Shown here piece by piece: positions 1-10,700 of a stretch of 64,000 nt of DNA. The DNA is from Isochrysis galbana. Lineage: Eukaryota; Haptophyta; Isochrysidales; Isochrysidaceae. The DNA is taken from assembly GCA_018136815.1 (NCBI GenBank), contig CM030943.1:272046-336045 (forward strand), written 5' to 3'. The notes below the pieces were generated by a model, which saw nothing but the letters and a program-made list of their open reading frames with translations, had not been told where the DNA came from and did not search any database. Position 1 is the stretch's first letter. Every line of letters starts with the position of its first letter. Position numbers and translations under genes: made by a program.

Positions 1-1128
1 CAGCTGAGCAGCACCTTCCGCACCGAGCCGCTCGACCGAACGGGGAAGAACGTCGGGGCGGATTGCGTGCGCGATGGCGAGGCGACCAGGGGTGGCGAAC
101 GTGACGCAGTGGACGACGTCCGTAATGACCACTCGACGGTGAGAGGAAGTGATGGCGTTGAGGGTGCTGCTTTGGGGAACGCACACTCCGCGTCCAAGCT
201 AATGGCAGATGCCGAGTTCGATGAGCAGATCAGAGTGGCTGCGCGCGCGGTGCACGCTGAATGGAAGGCCGCGGCGGCCGCCCGCCCGTGCCGGGCCCCA
301 CGCCATTGGCGGTGCATGTTCGTCCCAGAGCTGTGGGAGCCCTTTTTGCCTTGGCTGTCATTGTCAGTGCCGCCGCCGAATGATGATGTACAGACGGCAC
401 TAAGGAGACTGCGGCTGAAGGAGACGCCAACGTCCGAGCGAGGCGATAGGGCTAACGTCCTAGAAACTGCCGGCCCCTCTGGCATTGTGCTGCAAGAGGC
501 GGGCAGGCGCGTTGCGCGCCTCTTCTCGGAGGCGGAAAAGATGCGGTGGACCTCGCGAGGCCTTGAGGGACAAGTGAAGAGGGCAAATGGCGACCTCATG
601 GCAGAGCAGTGGGAGGATGACACCCCGATCGCCACGACCGGCAATCACTTGCCAACCGAGGAAGCAGTGGCAGCGGCCGAGCCTGACACGTCGAGCGCGA
701 GAGTCGGCGCGCCGCCATGCGGCGATAACACGGACAATGCCGTACCCGACGGGAGGGAGCTCTGGCGGACACTGACAGGTTGCTCGGCCATCGTGGGCAT
801 GCATCCAGATGGTGCAGCCGAGGCGATCGTCGATTTTGCGCTGGCAACCGGGAAGCTGTTCGCTGTCGTTCCCTGCTGCGTTTACTCGGACGACTTCCCG
901 CGCCGACACGACCGGCGCGGCCGGCGCGTCACTTCGTACGACCACTTGGTGCGCTATCTCATAGAGAAGGCACCTGGCCGCATAGGCACCGCTCGCCTCC
1001 CGTTTGAAGGCAAGAACATTGTTGTGTACATGCTACCCGAACCGCAATTTGCCGAGCAAATATGCGGCACCAGGGGTGTTGGAGAAGGGCCGGCCTCAGA
1101 ATTATCGGTATGTGCTCCGTGCGAGTGA
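1..1128 (+). CDS. Methyltransferase-like protein, 5' partial
   Basis: The frame is open from the first base of the window to a stop at 1126-1128, so the N terminus lies outside; the first codon usually called here would be a GTG at 67, which is not credible for a eukaryotic gene. The only conserved-looking part is the C-terminal third (about 775-1040). It has a VGMHPD segment, an AVVPCCVY segment, and a tyrosine- and basic-rich stretch ending in KNIVVYM. This pattern resembles the SAM-dependent methyltransferase-like proteins of plants and algae in which a Pro-Cys-Cys motif follows a beta strand; I could not place it in a named family. The N-terminal part is low-complexity and charged. The substrate is unknown, and the last 25 residues may be read-through of an intron. 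Confidence 0.5.
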   Translation, partial: QLSSTFRTEPLDRTGKNVGADCVRDGEATRGGERDAVDDVRNDHSTVRGSDGVEGAALGNAHSASKLMADAEFDEQIRVAARAVHAEWKAAAAARPCRAPRHWRCMFVPELWEPFLPWLSLSVPPPNDDVQTALRRLRLKETPTSERGDRANVLETAGPSGIVLQEAGRRVARLFSEAEKMRWTSRGLEGQVKRANGDLMAEQWEDDTPIATTGNHLPTEEAVAAAEPDTSSARVGAPPCGDNTDNAVPDGRELWRTLTGCSAIVGMHPDGAAEAIVDFALATGKLFAVVPCCVYSDDFPRRHDRRGRRVTSYDHLVRYLIEKAPGRIGTARLPFEGKNIVVYMLPEPQFAEQICGTRGVGEGPASELSVCAPCE

Positions 1129-1833
1129 TCGTCACGACAAATGAACATGAGGCCGCTGCGAGCAATGGTCAAGTCGAGTCGTGAGTGAGGCGTGGGCGCT
1201 GTGAGAGGTGAGAATCGTCTTTGCTTCGGGCGGGCGGGATGGATCGAGCGAGGTGGGGTAGTGTGCACCCTAATGCTTTCGAAGACGCAAAGGCCCCTCT
1301 ATGGCGACAGCTTACTAAAAGCTTACACCGCGCATGTAAATGCGCAAGGTGCAAGGTGCGCAAGTACAAGGGCATTGCCTCCATCGCTACAACAATAGAC
1401 GCGGGCTGACGTGAAAGGCAGTTAAATCTTCTCTGTCTCTGAGCCATGCCGAAACAATAGCCTGACGATCCGGGGCTACCACGCCTACATCTGAATCTTA
1501 AAGCTCTGACACGGTACATATCTACATCTACCCATGATTGCCTGGCATGACATATGACGCCGCCCTTATATCTTATATCCCCGGTTCCCCGTGTCCGTGT
1601 TCTTTCCCCCTTCGGTCCTTTATTTTCGGTTTCGGGGTGCGGGCCGTTTACGCTGCGTCGGGTGCCCGGTTCAGGGAATAGAGTGTGCAGCTTAGAGCTT
1701 AGGGGCAGGCTAGCAGTAGCGAGAGCGTCTCGCGAGCGTAACGTAGGCCGCCGTCCGATACTACATACTACTACTACGCTCCGCTGTGTGGGTTATGCTT
1801 TCACTACTGTTACTGTATTAGTAGAAGGAAACC
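1129..1833. other. Intergenic, nothing recognised
   Basis: Mixed sequence without a convincing ORF on either strand. Around 1560-1660 it becomes C/T-rich with short runs of T and C. No RNA gene or element end was recognised. Confidence 0.4.
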
Positions 1834-1839
1834 AATGCT

Positions 1840-2035
1840 CCATATAGGTAGGTGGTCCCAGACGACCGATCTCCCACCATCACGCACATCAATCAAGAAG
1901 AATAGTTACTCAATAAGTAGATGAAAACGCCGAAGCTTCACATGGGTAGGTGGTGGCCCAAGGCGACTCATGCCCCCCACCGTCACAGCACGTCGATCAA
2001 TAAGGATATTTACTTTGTTGGTAGAAGCTTGCTTC
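1840..2035. repeat. Imperfect direct repeat, two units of about 100 bp
   Basis: Two neighbouring units share the order GGTAGGTGGT..CC(A)..GCGAC, then CCCACC(A/G)TCAC, then ATCAA(G/T)AAG and a TTACT segment. The first begins near 1845 and the second near 1943. They differ by substitutions and short indels. No coding potential was seen. Confidence 0.55.
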
Positions 2036-2176
2036 GGACAGGCTCTTCCTCTGGTCCTGGGTAAGGCGTGCCACAGGAACAATCATCATCTCAACTGGTC
2101 ACAACATGGTTTGGTATGTCTGGTGAGCGCCTACCATGCAAATGCGAATGAGCGCCAGCGGCCTCTCGGCGGCGGA

Positions 2177-2340
2177 TGTCCGCACGGACGCCGCGCGCAC
2201 TAGGCCGCTAGTGAAGCCGCTAGTGGCGTCCAGATCTCGAATCAGTGTCTAGCATGACATGTCGCACGGCCGCCGCGCGCAATTGGCCGATAGTGAAGCC
2301 GCCAGGTGTGCCCGAATCTCGAATCCACTTCTAGCATGAC
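2177..2340. repeat. Tandem repeat, two 82-bp units
   Basis: Units at 2177-2258 and 2259-2340 both begin ATGTC(C)GCACGG and contain CCGCGCGCA, then GCCG(A/C)TAGTGAAGCCGC. Both end with TCTCGAATC, then TCTAGCATGACATG. They lie just downstream of the asparagine synthetase stop codon. Confidence 0.7.
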
Positions 2341-2535
2341 ATGTGCGGAGTATCCACGTCCCCAGCGGCAAGGCTCGTCCCAGCAGACACACCAAGTCAT
2401 CAGCGGTAAAAGAAGCGGGGTCATCAGTGCGCACGGCACCACCGCCTGTGCGAAAGCGGCGCAAAGCACGAGGAGGGCGCGCGGCTCGGCGCGTCGGGCA
2501 GCAGCGCATAAGTGGCGTAAAAGCCGTGGGCGCGC

Positions 2536-4123
2536 CTAGTACGAGTTCTTCGAGTCGTCGTGCACGTCGACCATGCGGCCCGAGTTGTCCTGGCGCGAGG
2601 GGTCCTTGAAGGAGGCGTCCCATTCGATGGCAGCCGCGGTAGAGCATGCGACTGACGGGCCGCCCGGCACGGTCTCCTCGATGCCGTTGCCATAGTTGTT
2701 GTTGGGGAAGTGGGAGTGGAAGATGGTGCGGAAGTACATGGCCTCCTTGGTACGGGGCGTGTTGTACGGGAAGCGGATGTGGGCGGTGGCCATGTCCTCG
2801 TCGGTGATGACACGGGCGGCGTGCTCCTTGAGGCCATCGATCCACGAGTAGCCAACGCCGTCAGAGAACTGCTCCTTCTGGCGGAAAAGGACCTCCTTTG
2901 GCAGGTAGGGTTCAGAGGGAGTATTGAAGGCTTCGCGCATGATCCACTTCTCGATGAACTGCGTCTTCTCGCCCTTGCGGATCATCTTGGTGTCAGGATT
3001 GATCGACATGACGGTGTCGAGCATGTCACGGTCAAGGAATGGGACGCGGACCTCGAGGCCGTGCGCCATGGTCGCCTTGTTGGCGCGGAGGCAGTCGTAC
3101 TGGTGCAGGGCGGCACACTTGCGTACGAGCTCCTCGTGCAGCTCCGTTCCATTGGGCGCCTTGTGGAAGTACAGGTAGCCGGCCATCGTCTCGTCGGCGC
3201 CCTCTCCCGACATAACCATCTTGATGCCCATTGCCTTGATCTTGCGCGCGAGCAAGAACATGGGCGTGCCCGCGCGGATGGTCGTGACGTCGTACGTCTC
3301 GAGGTGGTAGATGACGTCGGAAATGGCGTCAATGCCTTCCTGCACTGTGAAGGTGAACCCATAGTGCTCGGTGCCAATGAATTCGGCGACCTTGAGCGCG
3401 TTGGCGAGGTCAGGAGAGCCCTCTAGACCAATGGAGAAGGACTTGAGCGGCTGCAGGTCGTCCACCTTGCCGTGCTCAAGGAAGCGCTTGCGCTTGAGGC
3501 GTGCGATAACTGAGGCGACGATCGATGAGTCCAGGCCGCCCGAGAGGAGCACACCATACGGGACGTCGGCCATCAGCCGCTTCTCCACAGCGCTAATGAA
3601 AGCCTGGCGCACTTTGGCCGGGTCATACTCCTCGGTTGCGCCTGCCGTCGTCTCCCACTTGGGGTTGTAATACTTGACGAGCTGGGGCTCCTTGCCGACC
3701 TCGGCGTGGTAGTAGTGGCCCGGTGGGAAGAGCTTCACATCAATGCAGCCGCCTTGCACGAGCGGCTTGGCCTCGGAGGAGAACCAGATGGCGCCGTCGA
3801 GTCCTGTGCCCATGTACAGGGAGTTGATGCCGATCGGGTCGCGCGCCGCGTACACCTCGCCCGTCTCGTCGTTGAGAATGACGAAGGCAAAGTCACCATC
3901 GAGCTTGGAGGCAGTGTCGACGCCGAACTCGTCGAAGGCGTGGACGATGACCTGGACGGCGGGGGCAGGTGGGGCGGTGAGCGCGGTTGGAGGGAGACAG
4001 AGGGAGGTGCACGGCGCCTCACCTCGCAGTCCGAGCCCGTTCGGAAAGGCGTCGTGTCCTTCAGCTGCTTGCGAAGCTCGACGTGGTTGTAAATCTCTCC
4101 GTTGACGGCGAGGGAGCGCTTCA
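2536..4123 (-). CDS. ASNS: Asparagine synthetase (glutamine-hydrolysing), 5' end lost in gap
   Basis: Makes asparagine from aspartate, glutamine and ATP in the cytosol. The 3' exon (2536-3951) encodes the rest of the glutaminase domain (DGDFAFVILND, ARDPIGINSLY) and the synthetase domain with the PP-loop GVLLSGGLDSS, then MSGEGADE and EVRVPFLDRDM. All are family hallmarks. A 71-bp GT-AG intron (3952-4022, phase 0) separates it from an upstream exon piece with VNGEIYNH and FRTGSDCE. That exon runs into the N block at 4124. The N-terminal Met-Cys-Gly, with the catalytic cysteine, is not in the window. The frame is intact in what remains, so a working gene is likely. The C terminus ends in an acidic tail. 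Confidence 0.95.
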
Positions 4124-4223
4124 NNNNNNNNNNNNNNNNNNNNNNNNNNNNNNNNNNNNNNNNNNNNNNNNNNNNNNNNNNNNNNNNNNNNNNNNNNNNN
4201 NNNNNNNNNNNNNNNNNNNNNNN
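4124..4223. other. Assembly gap (100 N)
   Basis: Exactly 100 N, a conventional scaffold gap of unknown true size. It removes the first exon(s) of the asparagine synthetase gene. It abuts a tandem repeat that probably caused the break. Confidence 0.98.
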
Positions 4224-4735
4224 CGCCTGTGCTGGGTTGCTCCTTACACACCGTTCAGCCTTCTTCGAGCCGCACACAAATGTGCTGGCCATACCCGCAC
4301 TGACCTGAACGAGAGCAAGTCGACACGAGGCGACAGCTGAGATTCCAAAAGAACCTCGACTCGGTGGAAGGGATGGGAGCGATTCTGAGTGTCTCGGGCT
4401 CAGTAAGAAGCCTGCGCCAGCTATTGCTCCGTGCTTTTCGTTTCTGCTTGCTTTGAGCCGCACCCAAATGTGCTGGCCAAGTCTGCATTGCCTTGTACGA
4501 GTGCGCGTTGAGACGCGCCAGCTGAAATTCCAATGAGGATGGCTGGACTCGGTTGAGGCGATTCGTGAAGTCTTGGGCCTAGGAGCCTGCGCCAGCTGTC
4601 GCTCCACTCTGTTCAGCTTCCTTTGAGTCGCACCCAAGTGTGCTGGCTTCACCTGCACTGGTCTGAACGAGTGGAAGTATTTTATGAGGCGACAGCTAAA
4701 TTTCCAAATGTTAGGACTTGGTGAAGGGGGGAGAA
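4224..4735. repeat. Degenerate tandem repeat, unit about 175-187 bp
   Basis: Three successive copies can be aligned. GCTCC markers sit at 4239, 4426 and 4601, giving spacings of 187 and 175 bp. Each copy contains CTT(C/T)GAG(C/T)CGCAC, AA(A/G)TGTGCTGG, then GAACGAG, CAGCTGA-like and CCTGCGCCAGCT segments. The first copy starts at the gap edge, so more copies probably lie inside the gap. No coding sequence was recognised. Confidence 0.75.
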
Positions 4736-5302
4736 GTAATTAATGTTATTTCCTAGCTAACCCCACTAGCTAATTGGACAACTTCTGTCCCGGATTCCCA
4801 CCATGCCTGACAAGCCAGGTGTACGAGTGATACTGGGGGTGTGGGGGCACTGCCCCCTCCCCTCGATATTCGTCCTCCCCCCAGTGCATGCACCGACCCC
4901 GCGCACCCCAGCGCGTCCTCTCCTCGAGTCCACGCTGGGGGAAAACTCCTTTCGGGTGAAAGCAACGCAGGGGGGGGGGGCACTCGTGAGATAGGAGCCC
5001 AGAAGCGCTGATCTCCCTCGCTAGAGCGAGTGGTCGCGGCGAGCCGCGGCCCTTCCCTCCTCCTCCTGGCTCTGGCGCCCCCGTCTTCTCTTACCCAAAC
5101 GGGGCGAGAAGACACGTATCTGCCGGAGGGGAGAGCTGCCGCTCCCCCCTCCCCTGCCTCTTCCCTTTTCCTCCTCTCTTCCCTGCGGCGGGGGCCCATG
5201 GCGCGCGCCTGCGGCCCCTCTTCAGGTCCTCAGGTGGCCTCTAGCCTCTAGGGGCCTGGGAGCACAGCTTAGGGGGCAGGTGAGGCTGGGGCATGGCCCT
5301 AC
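4736..5302 (-). mobile_element. SINE-like retroposon, subfamily B, 5'-truncated
   Basis: This is the reverse complement of the 3' two-thirds of the full copy at 60498-61374. It includes the tail (TAGTGGGGTTAGCTAGG, then an AT-rich end), the CACTCGTG with poly-G segment, the GCCGCGG..CCGCGGC hairpin and the CAGGCGCGCGCCATGG segment. Similarity stops at about 5302, inside the element body. This is the 5' truncation expected when reverse transcription ends early. No target duplication could be identified. Short ORFs here are shadows. Confidence 0.8.
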
Positions 5303-5929
5303 AACAGGGTATCACAGAGTGCCGTCATCTGCCAACACAACCCATTGGTCCTTACCGATAGAATCGGCTTTACCGATAACTTTGTCGGCCAGATTCCTTT
5401 TCATCAAGTCATCAGCCTCTTTCATCATGTGCACCACCTTCTGGCTTCTGGACTCTTCTCTACATTATCATCTGCAGTCGATGCACATCGAGTTCTTAGG
5501 GTTCCCGAGTCATTTGCACATCGACTTCTAGACCTCGCCTTCACCTTGGGGATCTCAGCTCACTCTAGATCGACTTAGTGCACCTAAGGAATCTCACCTT
5601 CATCAACACTCACGACGCTTCATCGGCTCATACTAAGGCAATACTCGCCGATTCCCTAAATCCTTGATTCCTTCTTTGTTCCCTCGCACGCCTTCCTGTT
5701 TGTCTCAGAGTATTATCTAAAGAACCGTGGTGGGGTATATCTAAGGGTTTGTGCGTGCGTGATTGTTGTAGAATCACCGTGCCCCAGGGGTATCTTGAGT
5801 TCCCCAGTGCCCCCAGTTATCCGCCAGGTGTCCCAGGTTCTGACCCCCTCACCCCTGTACCACTGTCTATCTCACTGTCTGTCATGACCCTCCTGCTTTT
5901 TGTTGCCGCCCTGGCTGCTTCCTGGCATC
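5303..5929. other. Intergenic, unrecognised
   Basis: Less GC-rich than the surroundings. Weak ORFs on the plus strand do not look like a known protein. It may be old transposon debris, but no motif supports that. Confidence 0.35.
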
Positions 5930-6190
5930 CAGCGCGATACAGGGGAACCGCATAGAAACAAGTTGCTATGCGCACGCACGGCGCCCCCGCGGGGGAACCG
6001 ATGCACATCGCGCCGTGCGCATGCACGGCGTGCACATGGGTGATTGCAACTCATCACACATGTCCCGTGATTTATTTCTGCTTATACTGGACGTTTGCGT
6101 AAGTGTAGGCGAACCGCAGAGAAACAAATCGGCATACGCACGCACGGCGTCTCCATGGGGGCGCGCTGGTTCGTCAGGAAAAAGACACTG
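5930..6190 (-). repeat. Repeat F, about 1.5 inverted units of 166 bp
   Basis: GAAACA..GCACGCACGGCG blocks at 5955 and 6121 (166 bp apart) bracket a GC-rich core. The core has GGGGGAACCGATGCACATCGCG, CCGTGCATGCGCAC-like and TGTGCACGCCGTGC-like arms in reverse orientation. The same unit occurs in the opposite orientation at 40735-41045. The core is rich in small inverted repeats. Confidence 0.7.
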
Positions 6191-6248
6191 TGACTACTGT
6201 ACCTTGTTGCCAAAGATAGATCAATCCCTAAAAGCGCGCATGGTAGAT

Positions 6249-7034
6249 AGTAAATAAACCTTAAACCTTTTAATAGTCTCACCGCACACGCGGCCGTGGA
6301 CCCTCTACTTTCTGCACTCACGTAGGAAAACTTTCTACACCCACACTTCCCCGGCCCTTCTCCCCCCGCCATCTGGCGGCTCCCCCCGTGCACTACTAGG
6401 GGGATAGGGGAAAAGGGCTTAGATATGGTCCGGTGGCCCGCGCCTCCCCCCGGTGACCGGTGATCATTCCCCCCCTTCCTCCTGTGTCTCCGAGTGGGCG
6501 GCGGTCTCAGCCCCGACTTATCCTGTAAACAGGTGCGGAGCTTTCCTATTTTTCGGTGAGCGGAGCTCTCGCTCCGCCCACTCCCTTCTCCGCGCGCTCT
6601 CTCTCTCTCCCCTCTCATGCGGCACGCGCGATGGCGCGCCTGCGGCAGGCCTGTAGCTGCCCCTGGCGACCTGGCGACCCCTGGAGGCTCCTAGAAGCCA
6701 GCTCTGGGGGCAGAGGAGGCCGGGGCAGGGCCCAGGCCTCCCCTGCCTCTCCCTCGCTGGCGCTCCTGAGCCTCTGGGCCCCCCAGTCTGCACCTGTCTG
6801 CCTGTCGACCAGGGGGGGAGGGGGGGTTGGAGCGATGGGCTGGCCACGAGGGGCCAGGACGAGCGAACCAGGCGTGCCTGTCAGTGGGAGAGTGGGTCAG
6901 CAGGGCAGTGCCCTCCTGGCAAGCCATCAGGCATGCCAGGAGGATGGGTGGTTCCTCCCCCACGGCAGGGGAGGAGTGGAGAGAGGGGGGGGCTCGTGCC
7001 CCCCCCATGGGCGAACCAAGTATAAACTTAGTTG
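6249..7034 (-). mobile_element. SINE-like retroposon, subfamily A, copy 1 (full length)
   Basis: A 786-bp element flanked by an exact 18-bp direct repeat, AAAGCGCGCATGGTAGAT, at 6231-6248 and 7035-7052. In its own orientation (minus strand) it starts CAACTAAGTTTATACTTGG, followed by TTCGCCCATGGG. It carries a GC-rich body without a long ORF, an AGCTCCGC-type hairpin near 6560 and a CCTGTAAACAGG palindrome. It ends GTGCGGTGAGACTATTAA plus an A/T-rich tract. Length polymorphism and variable-length target duplications show LINE-type retrotransposition. Other copies: 19399-20153, 39968-40719 and a shortened one at 21598. Confidence 0.88.
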
Positions 7035-7052
7035 AAAGCGCGCATGGTAGAT

Positions 7053-7560
7053 GTTAAACGTCGACACTAGGGTCATGTGTGAATATTGTTGTATAAATAA
7101 CTATGGACATTTGATAGCTCAATTCGACTGATGTCCCACAATTGACGGAACGACACCTTCCCGCGAGCGCGAGCGGTCACGCAAGCGGGGGCGGTCGTGC
7201 GAGCGTGGGCGCGGTCGCGAGGGCGCGGGCCACAGCCTTGTACCCCACCCCCTCCTCCAGCTTCATATGACTTTGAGCGTGCTCGTGCTCGCAGGTTGGC
7301 AGATTTGTTGGCTGAGCAGCAAGCATCCGCAGATCGTAGGCGGGCAGGGCGCGAGCGTGAGCTAGCTAGACTGTAGGCAGAGGACAACGTGCGCAGGGAC
7401 TATGAGATGTCGAGGCGAATGCATTATTAGCAATGGGTATGATGTGTGTGATGCGTGATTGATGTGTGTGTGTGGCCTTGTATTACTTAATCCATCTGCA
7501 ATGACAAATGTGCCAACCAGCGTCATGCGACATTTGCGCCTTTTTATGGTCTCCCACGGA
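7053..7560 (+). pseudogene. Intergenic with short coding-like remnant
   Basis: From about 7266 to 7420 the plus strand reads as a charged Arg/Ala/Glu-rich helix (FERARARRLADLLAEQQ), broken by a stop after ARL and continuing with RRDYEMSRRMHY. It looks like the C-terminal coil of a decayed transposase or similar ORF, but no family could be assigned. The rest is GT-rich and unremarkable. Confidence 0.3.
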
Positions 7561-7574
7561 CACTTATGGTCTCG

Positions 7575-7738
7575 GGCACTGACGGCCGTTGGAGGGGGCT
7601 GCCCCCTCCCCCCGGTAGCACTCGGACACCTGGCTCGTCAAGCATGGCGGGATTCCGGATTCCGGGACGGAAAAGTTGTGTCCAATTAGCTAGTGGGGTT
7701 GGTGTTGGCTAGGATATAACATTAATTATTTTATTTTA
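7575..7738 (+). mobile_element. SINE subfamily B, 3' tail fragment
   Basis: Matches the last 150-160 bp of the full B element: CCCCCTCCCCCCGGTAGCAC, CGGACACCTGGCTCGTCA, GGGACGGAAAAGTTGTGTCC, TAGCTAGTGGGGTTGG and the ATTAATTATTTTATTTTA end. It is strongly 5'-truncated. The upstream GGTCTCGGGC(ACT)GACGGCCGTT segment recurs next to a LINE fragment at 54605. Confidence 0.75.
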
Positions 7739-7791
7739 TGAGAGGAGTGCGTGGTGCGTCGTCGAGTCTTAGGATGACGGCAAACTACTAC

Positions 7792-10700
7792 TCAAACCAA
7801 TCCGAGGTCACGCGCAGCTTGCCTAATCTGCACACAGCACCAAGCGTTGAAAAGGAATGGCAGCATCACAAGACCAAGCACCTCAAGCGGCTCGACGATG
7901 AGGAAATCGGAGCTAAGTCCAACGGCATAGCTGAGGAGGAATCCCCGCATTTTCGCCTCGCCGAAGAGGAAGGCTTGGATCATCACTATAAGAGAGCAGA
8001 GGATTTGCAAGAAGAGGGCGCTCCCCCACGCGAAGATGAAGCGCGCGATGCCCCGCCTTTCTTTCCAGCTCCATTCTTGCCCACGATCGGCCAACTCGCT
8101 CTCGCGCAGCTTTCGCGCAAGCTGCATTTTCTCTTGCTTGGACATGCCGTAGTGGACCTCCGCAACTATGCGCTCGCGCTTCTCGCGTTGGCCCCAGCGA
8201 TGCATGCGGTAACCACGGTTGCCCCAGCGGAACAAAAGGCGCGTAAGGATCGCAGCGGCGACGCATGGGAGAATCGTAATGACAGCTTGAATGATGACGA
8301 CATCCATTGAGATAGTGGGCGACGAGATGTTAGAATAGAGGAGCGCCAACATAGCCAGCTCGAGGTTGACAACCACCCAGAAAATTTGTACACATTGAGT
8401 GTCATGTAAAGCGTCAGGGTCGTCGGGCGGGTAGAGAACTGAGATGACGGTGTGGTCATTCTGAGCGGTTTGGAAGTAGCTCTTAGAGAATCGTCGCCAA
8501 CGACGATACGCGAGACGAAAGAGCTGAGTCCACTGGCACCCTGCGAGCAGGCCGCACACGAGCCGAATGTCAGCCCACGTGCTCTCGAATTCGCGACGAC
8601 CATTCTGAGCGGATTCCCTCAGAAGAACAGCTATCGACGAGCGGCGCTTACGTGGGACTGACGACTCCGATGACTTGTCATCGGGCCAAGAGTTAGCTCC
8701 ATCTGCAGATGAGCTCCCGCCGGCAACCGCTGAACGTTCCCCGGGCGGCGACGATGATAGAGTCGACCCGCCGGGCGCTTCAGCAAGTGTCGCGCATGGA
8801 TTGGCAAATGGAGGTTCCACTTGCGCATCGTCAAGCTGCTGATCGATCGAAAGAGCAACTAAGCATGGCGGGCTGAGCGGCGAGCGGAGTGCATCGTCAC
8901 ACGCACTCACCGCATCGGTGCTGTGAGGCGGCAGGCTAGCGTTCTCGAGAGAGGTGTCGTTTCTACCGCGCGGAGAAACTGGCAAGCTACCGCTATGGTA
9001 CGCCTCCAACATCAGCAACGTTGGTGGGGCGCGTGTAGGTGAGGTATTTTGAGGCAGCATAGCGGCCATCTCCCACTTGTCGACCTCGGACAAAATGGAT
9101 GGATCGGGCACACCAAAATCTTTGGCGGCCACGGTCGGCGCACCCCCGCGGCTCAGGCGCGCTGGCGGAGAGGGTGGGGGCAGTACGATATCATCCCCCA
9201 GCCCAGACTCCACGGACTCGGTACGCATCACGGTCAAATTGGGGTGCGATGGCGAAGTGACGGGAGGCGAAGGCGGAGGTGAGGGTGGAGCTGGCCGCCA
9301 GCTCACACTGCTACAACTGCTGCTAGACACCTCCACCTCGCTTTCGGGTTCCGAGGCGTTGGATTCATCAAAACCGTTTCGTCTTGGGTCGACCGAATAC
9401 GTTCTTTGGTGCTTGCTAGTCGAGACGTCTTGTAGGGACACGAGGCGACAAGGCGCGTTATTCAGTGGCGCCTCTTCATCCTGGCACCCCGCGTCATGAC
9501 CATCGTTGCCGCGCTTGTTCCGCGCACCCGATGTCGCAACTATCGACGCCAGCTCGGTGAAGGGGCCATGGTCCACCTTTGGTGCAGGCTCGCGATCACT
9601 TCGGCGGGCTCGAATCGCCTCCAGCCGTTTGTCAAGCTGCTGCTTGCGCAAATCCGACATCGAATCCTCCTCCACCGCAACAGTTTCGGCTCGCAGGAGG
9701 CTCCAAGGGCTGCGAACAAGCCAGGGAGGCGCGTTCACCCTCGCGGCACCATTAAAGCGTTGACTGCGCTCATTGTGGACCTCTTGCGTCCTTATTCCGT
9801 GCGTCAATTCAGCTCCGATCGCAGAAAGGCGCCTTGCCGAGCTTGATAGGGGCGCTCTAGGTCCGTGGAAATCGCGAGAAGACGTCGACTTCTCACCCAG
9901 CATGCCGTCATCAGCCATATTGTCTATTGCATCGAAGGAAGGTTGCAGCTTTTGAGCGGCTACACGTCGTCGCTGCTCGCGTTTCCTGCGCGCCTCGCGA
10001 GCGCGATTCAGCATCCGCCTGTGCAGCCTGAATCTGGCAAATAGGATGGTGATCAGCCACGCGAGGTTCGTTGTCACAACGAGGATGGTGGCGCTGGGAT
10101 TGCGCTGCACATTAAAAGAGATGAAAAAGTTGAGGACATCAGCGCCTGTGAAGGTATTGAATGTGATCGAGTTGATGTCGGCGAGGAAAGCGTCGACGGT
10201 GGTCGGGAAGCGAAGCGCCGAAAAGTCAGTGAGGTGCGAGCATTCGCAGTGCAAGAAGCTGGTGTCCTGAGCTGCCAAACGACAGCCTGCATCACGATAT
10301 GCGTGGGTAGCCTCGTCCCAGAAGCTGCACGAGAGCCCGATCGAGCAATTCGCCCCGGTGAAGCCAAGCGCGCATTTGCAGGTGCCATCAAGCATGCACG
10401 AGCCCTGACCACGTGCTGCGTTGCAGTTGTCAAATGACGTACAGTCACCGGAACCGTACACTAGATGGCATCCATCCTCGGGACGGTATAGTGGGGGCGA
10501 TGGCGGCGGTGACGGCCAGATCAAACGTCGCGGCGGCGTCAGTGGAGAGGGCGGGGGGGGGGGGGAGTCCCGGGGCTGTCAGGAGGCGAGATTGGAGGGG
10601 GAGGTGCCGGTATCGGCGGCGGTGGTACCCTTGGCAGAGGCGGGGCTGGCGCCAAGCTGGTCGGCAGCCGCGATAATAGTGGCGGCGGCGGGGGGAGGGG

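Noticed and set aside
6556-7035. 159-codon ORF inside the A-type retroposon
   Set aside because: Not kept in frame between the four copies; stops and indels differ, so it is not a conserved protein.
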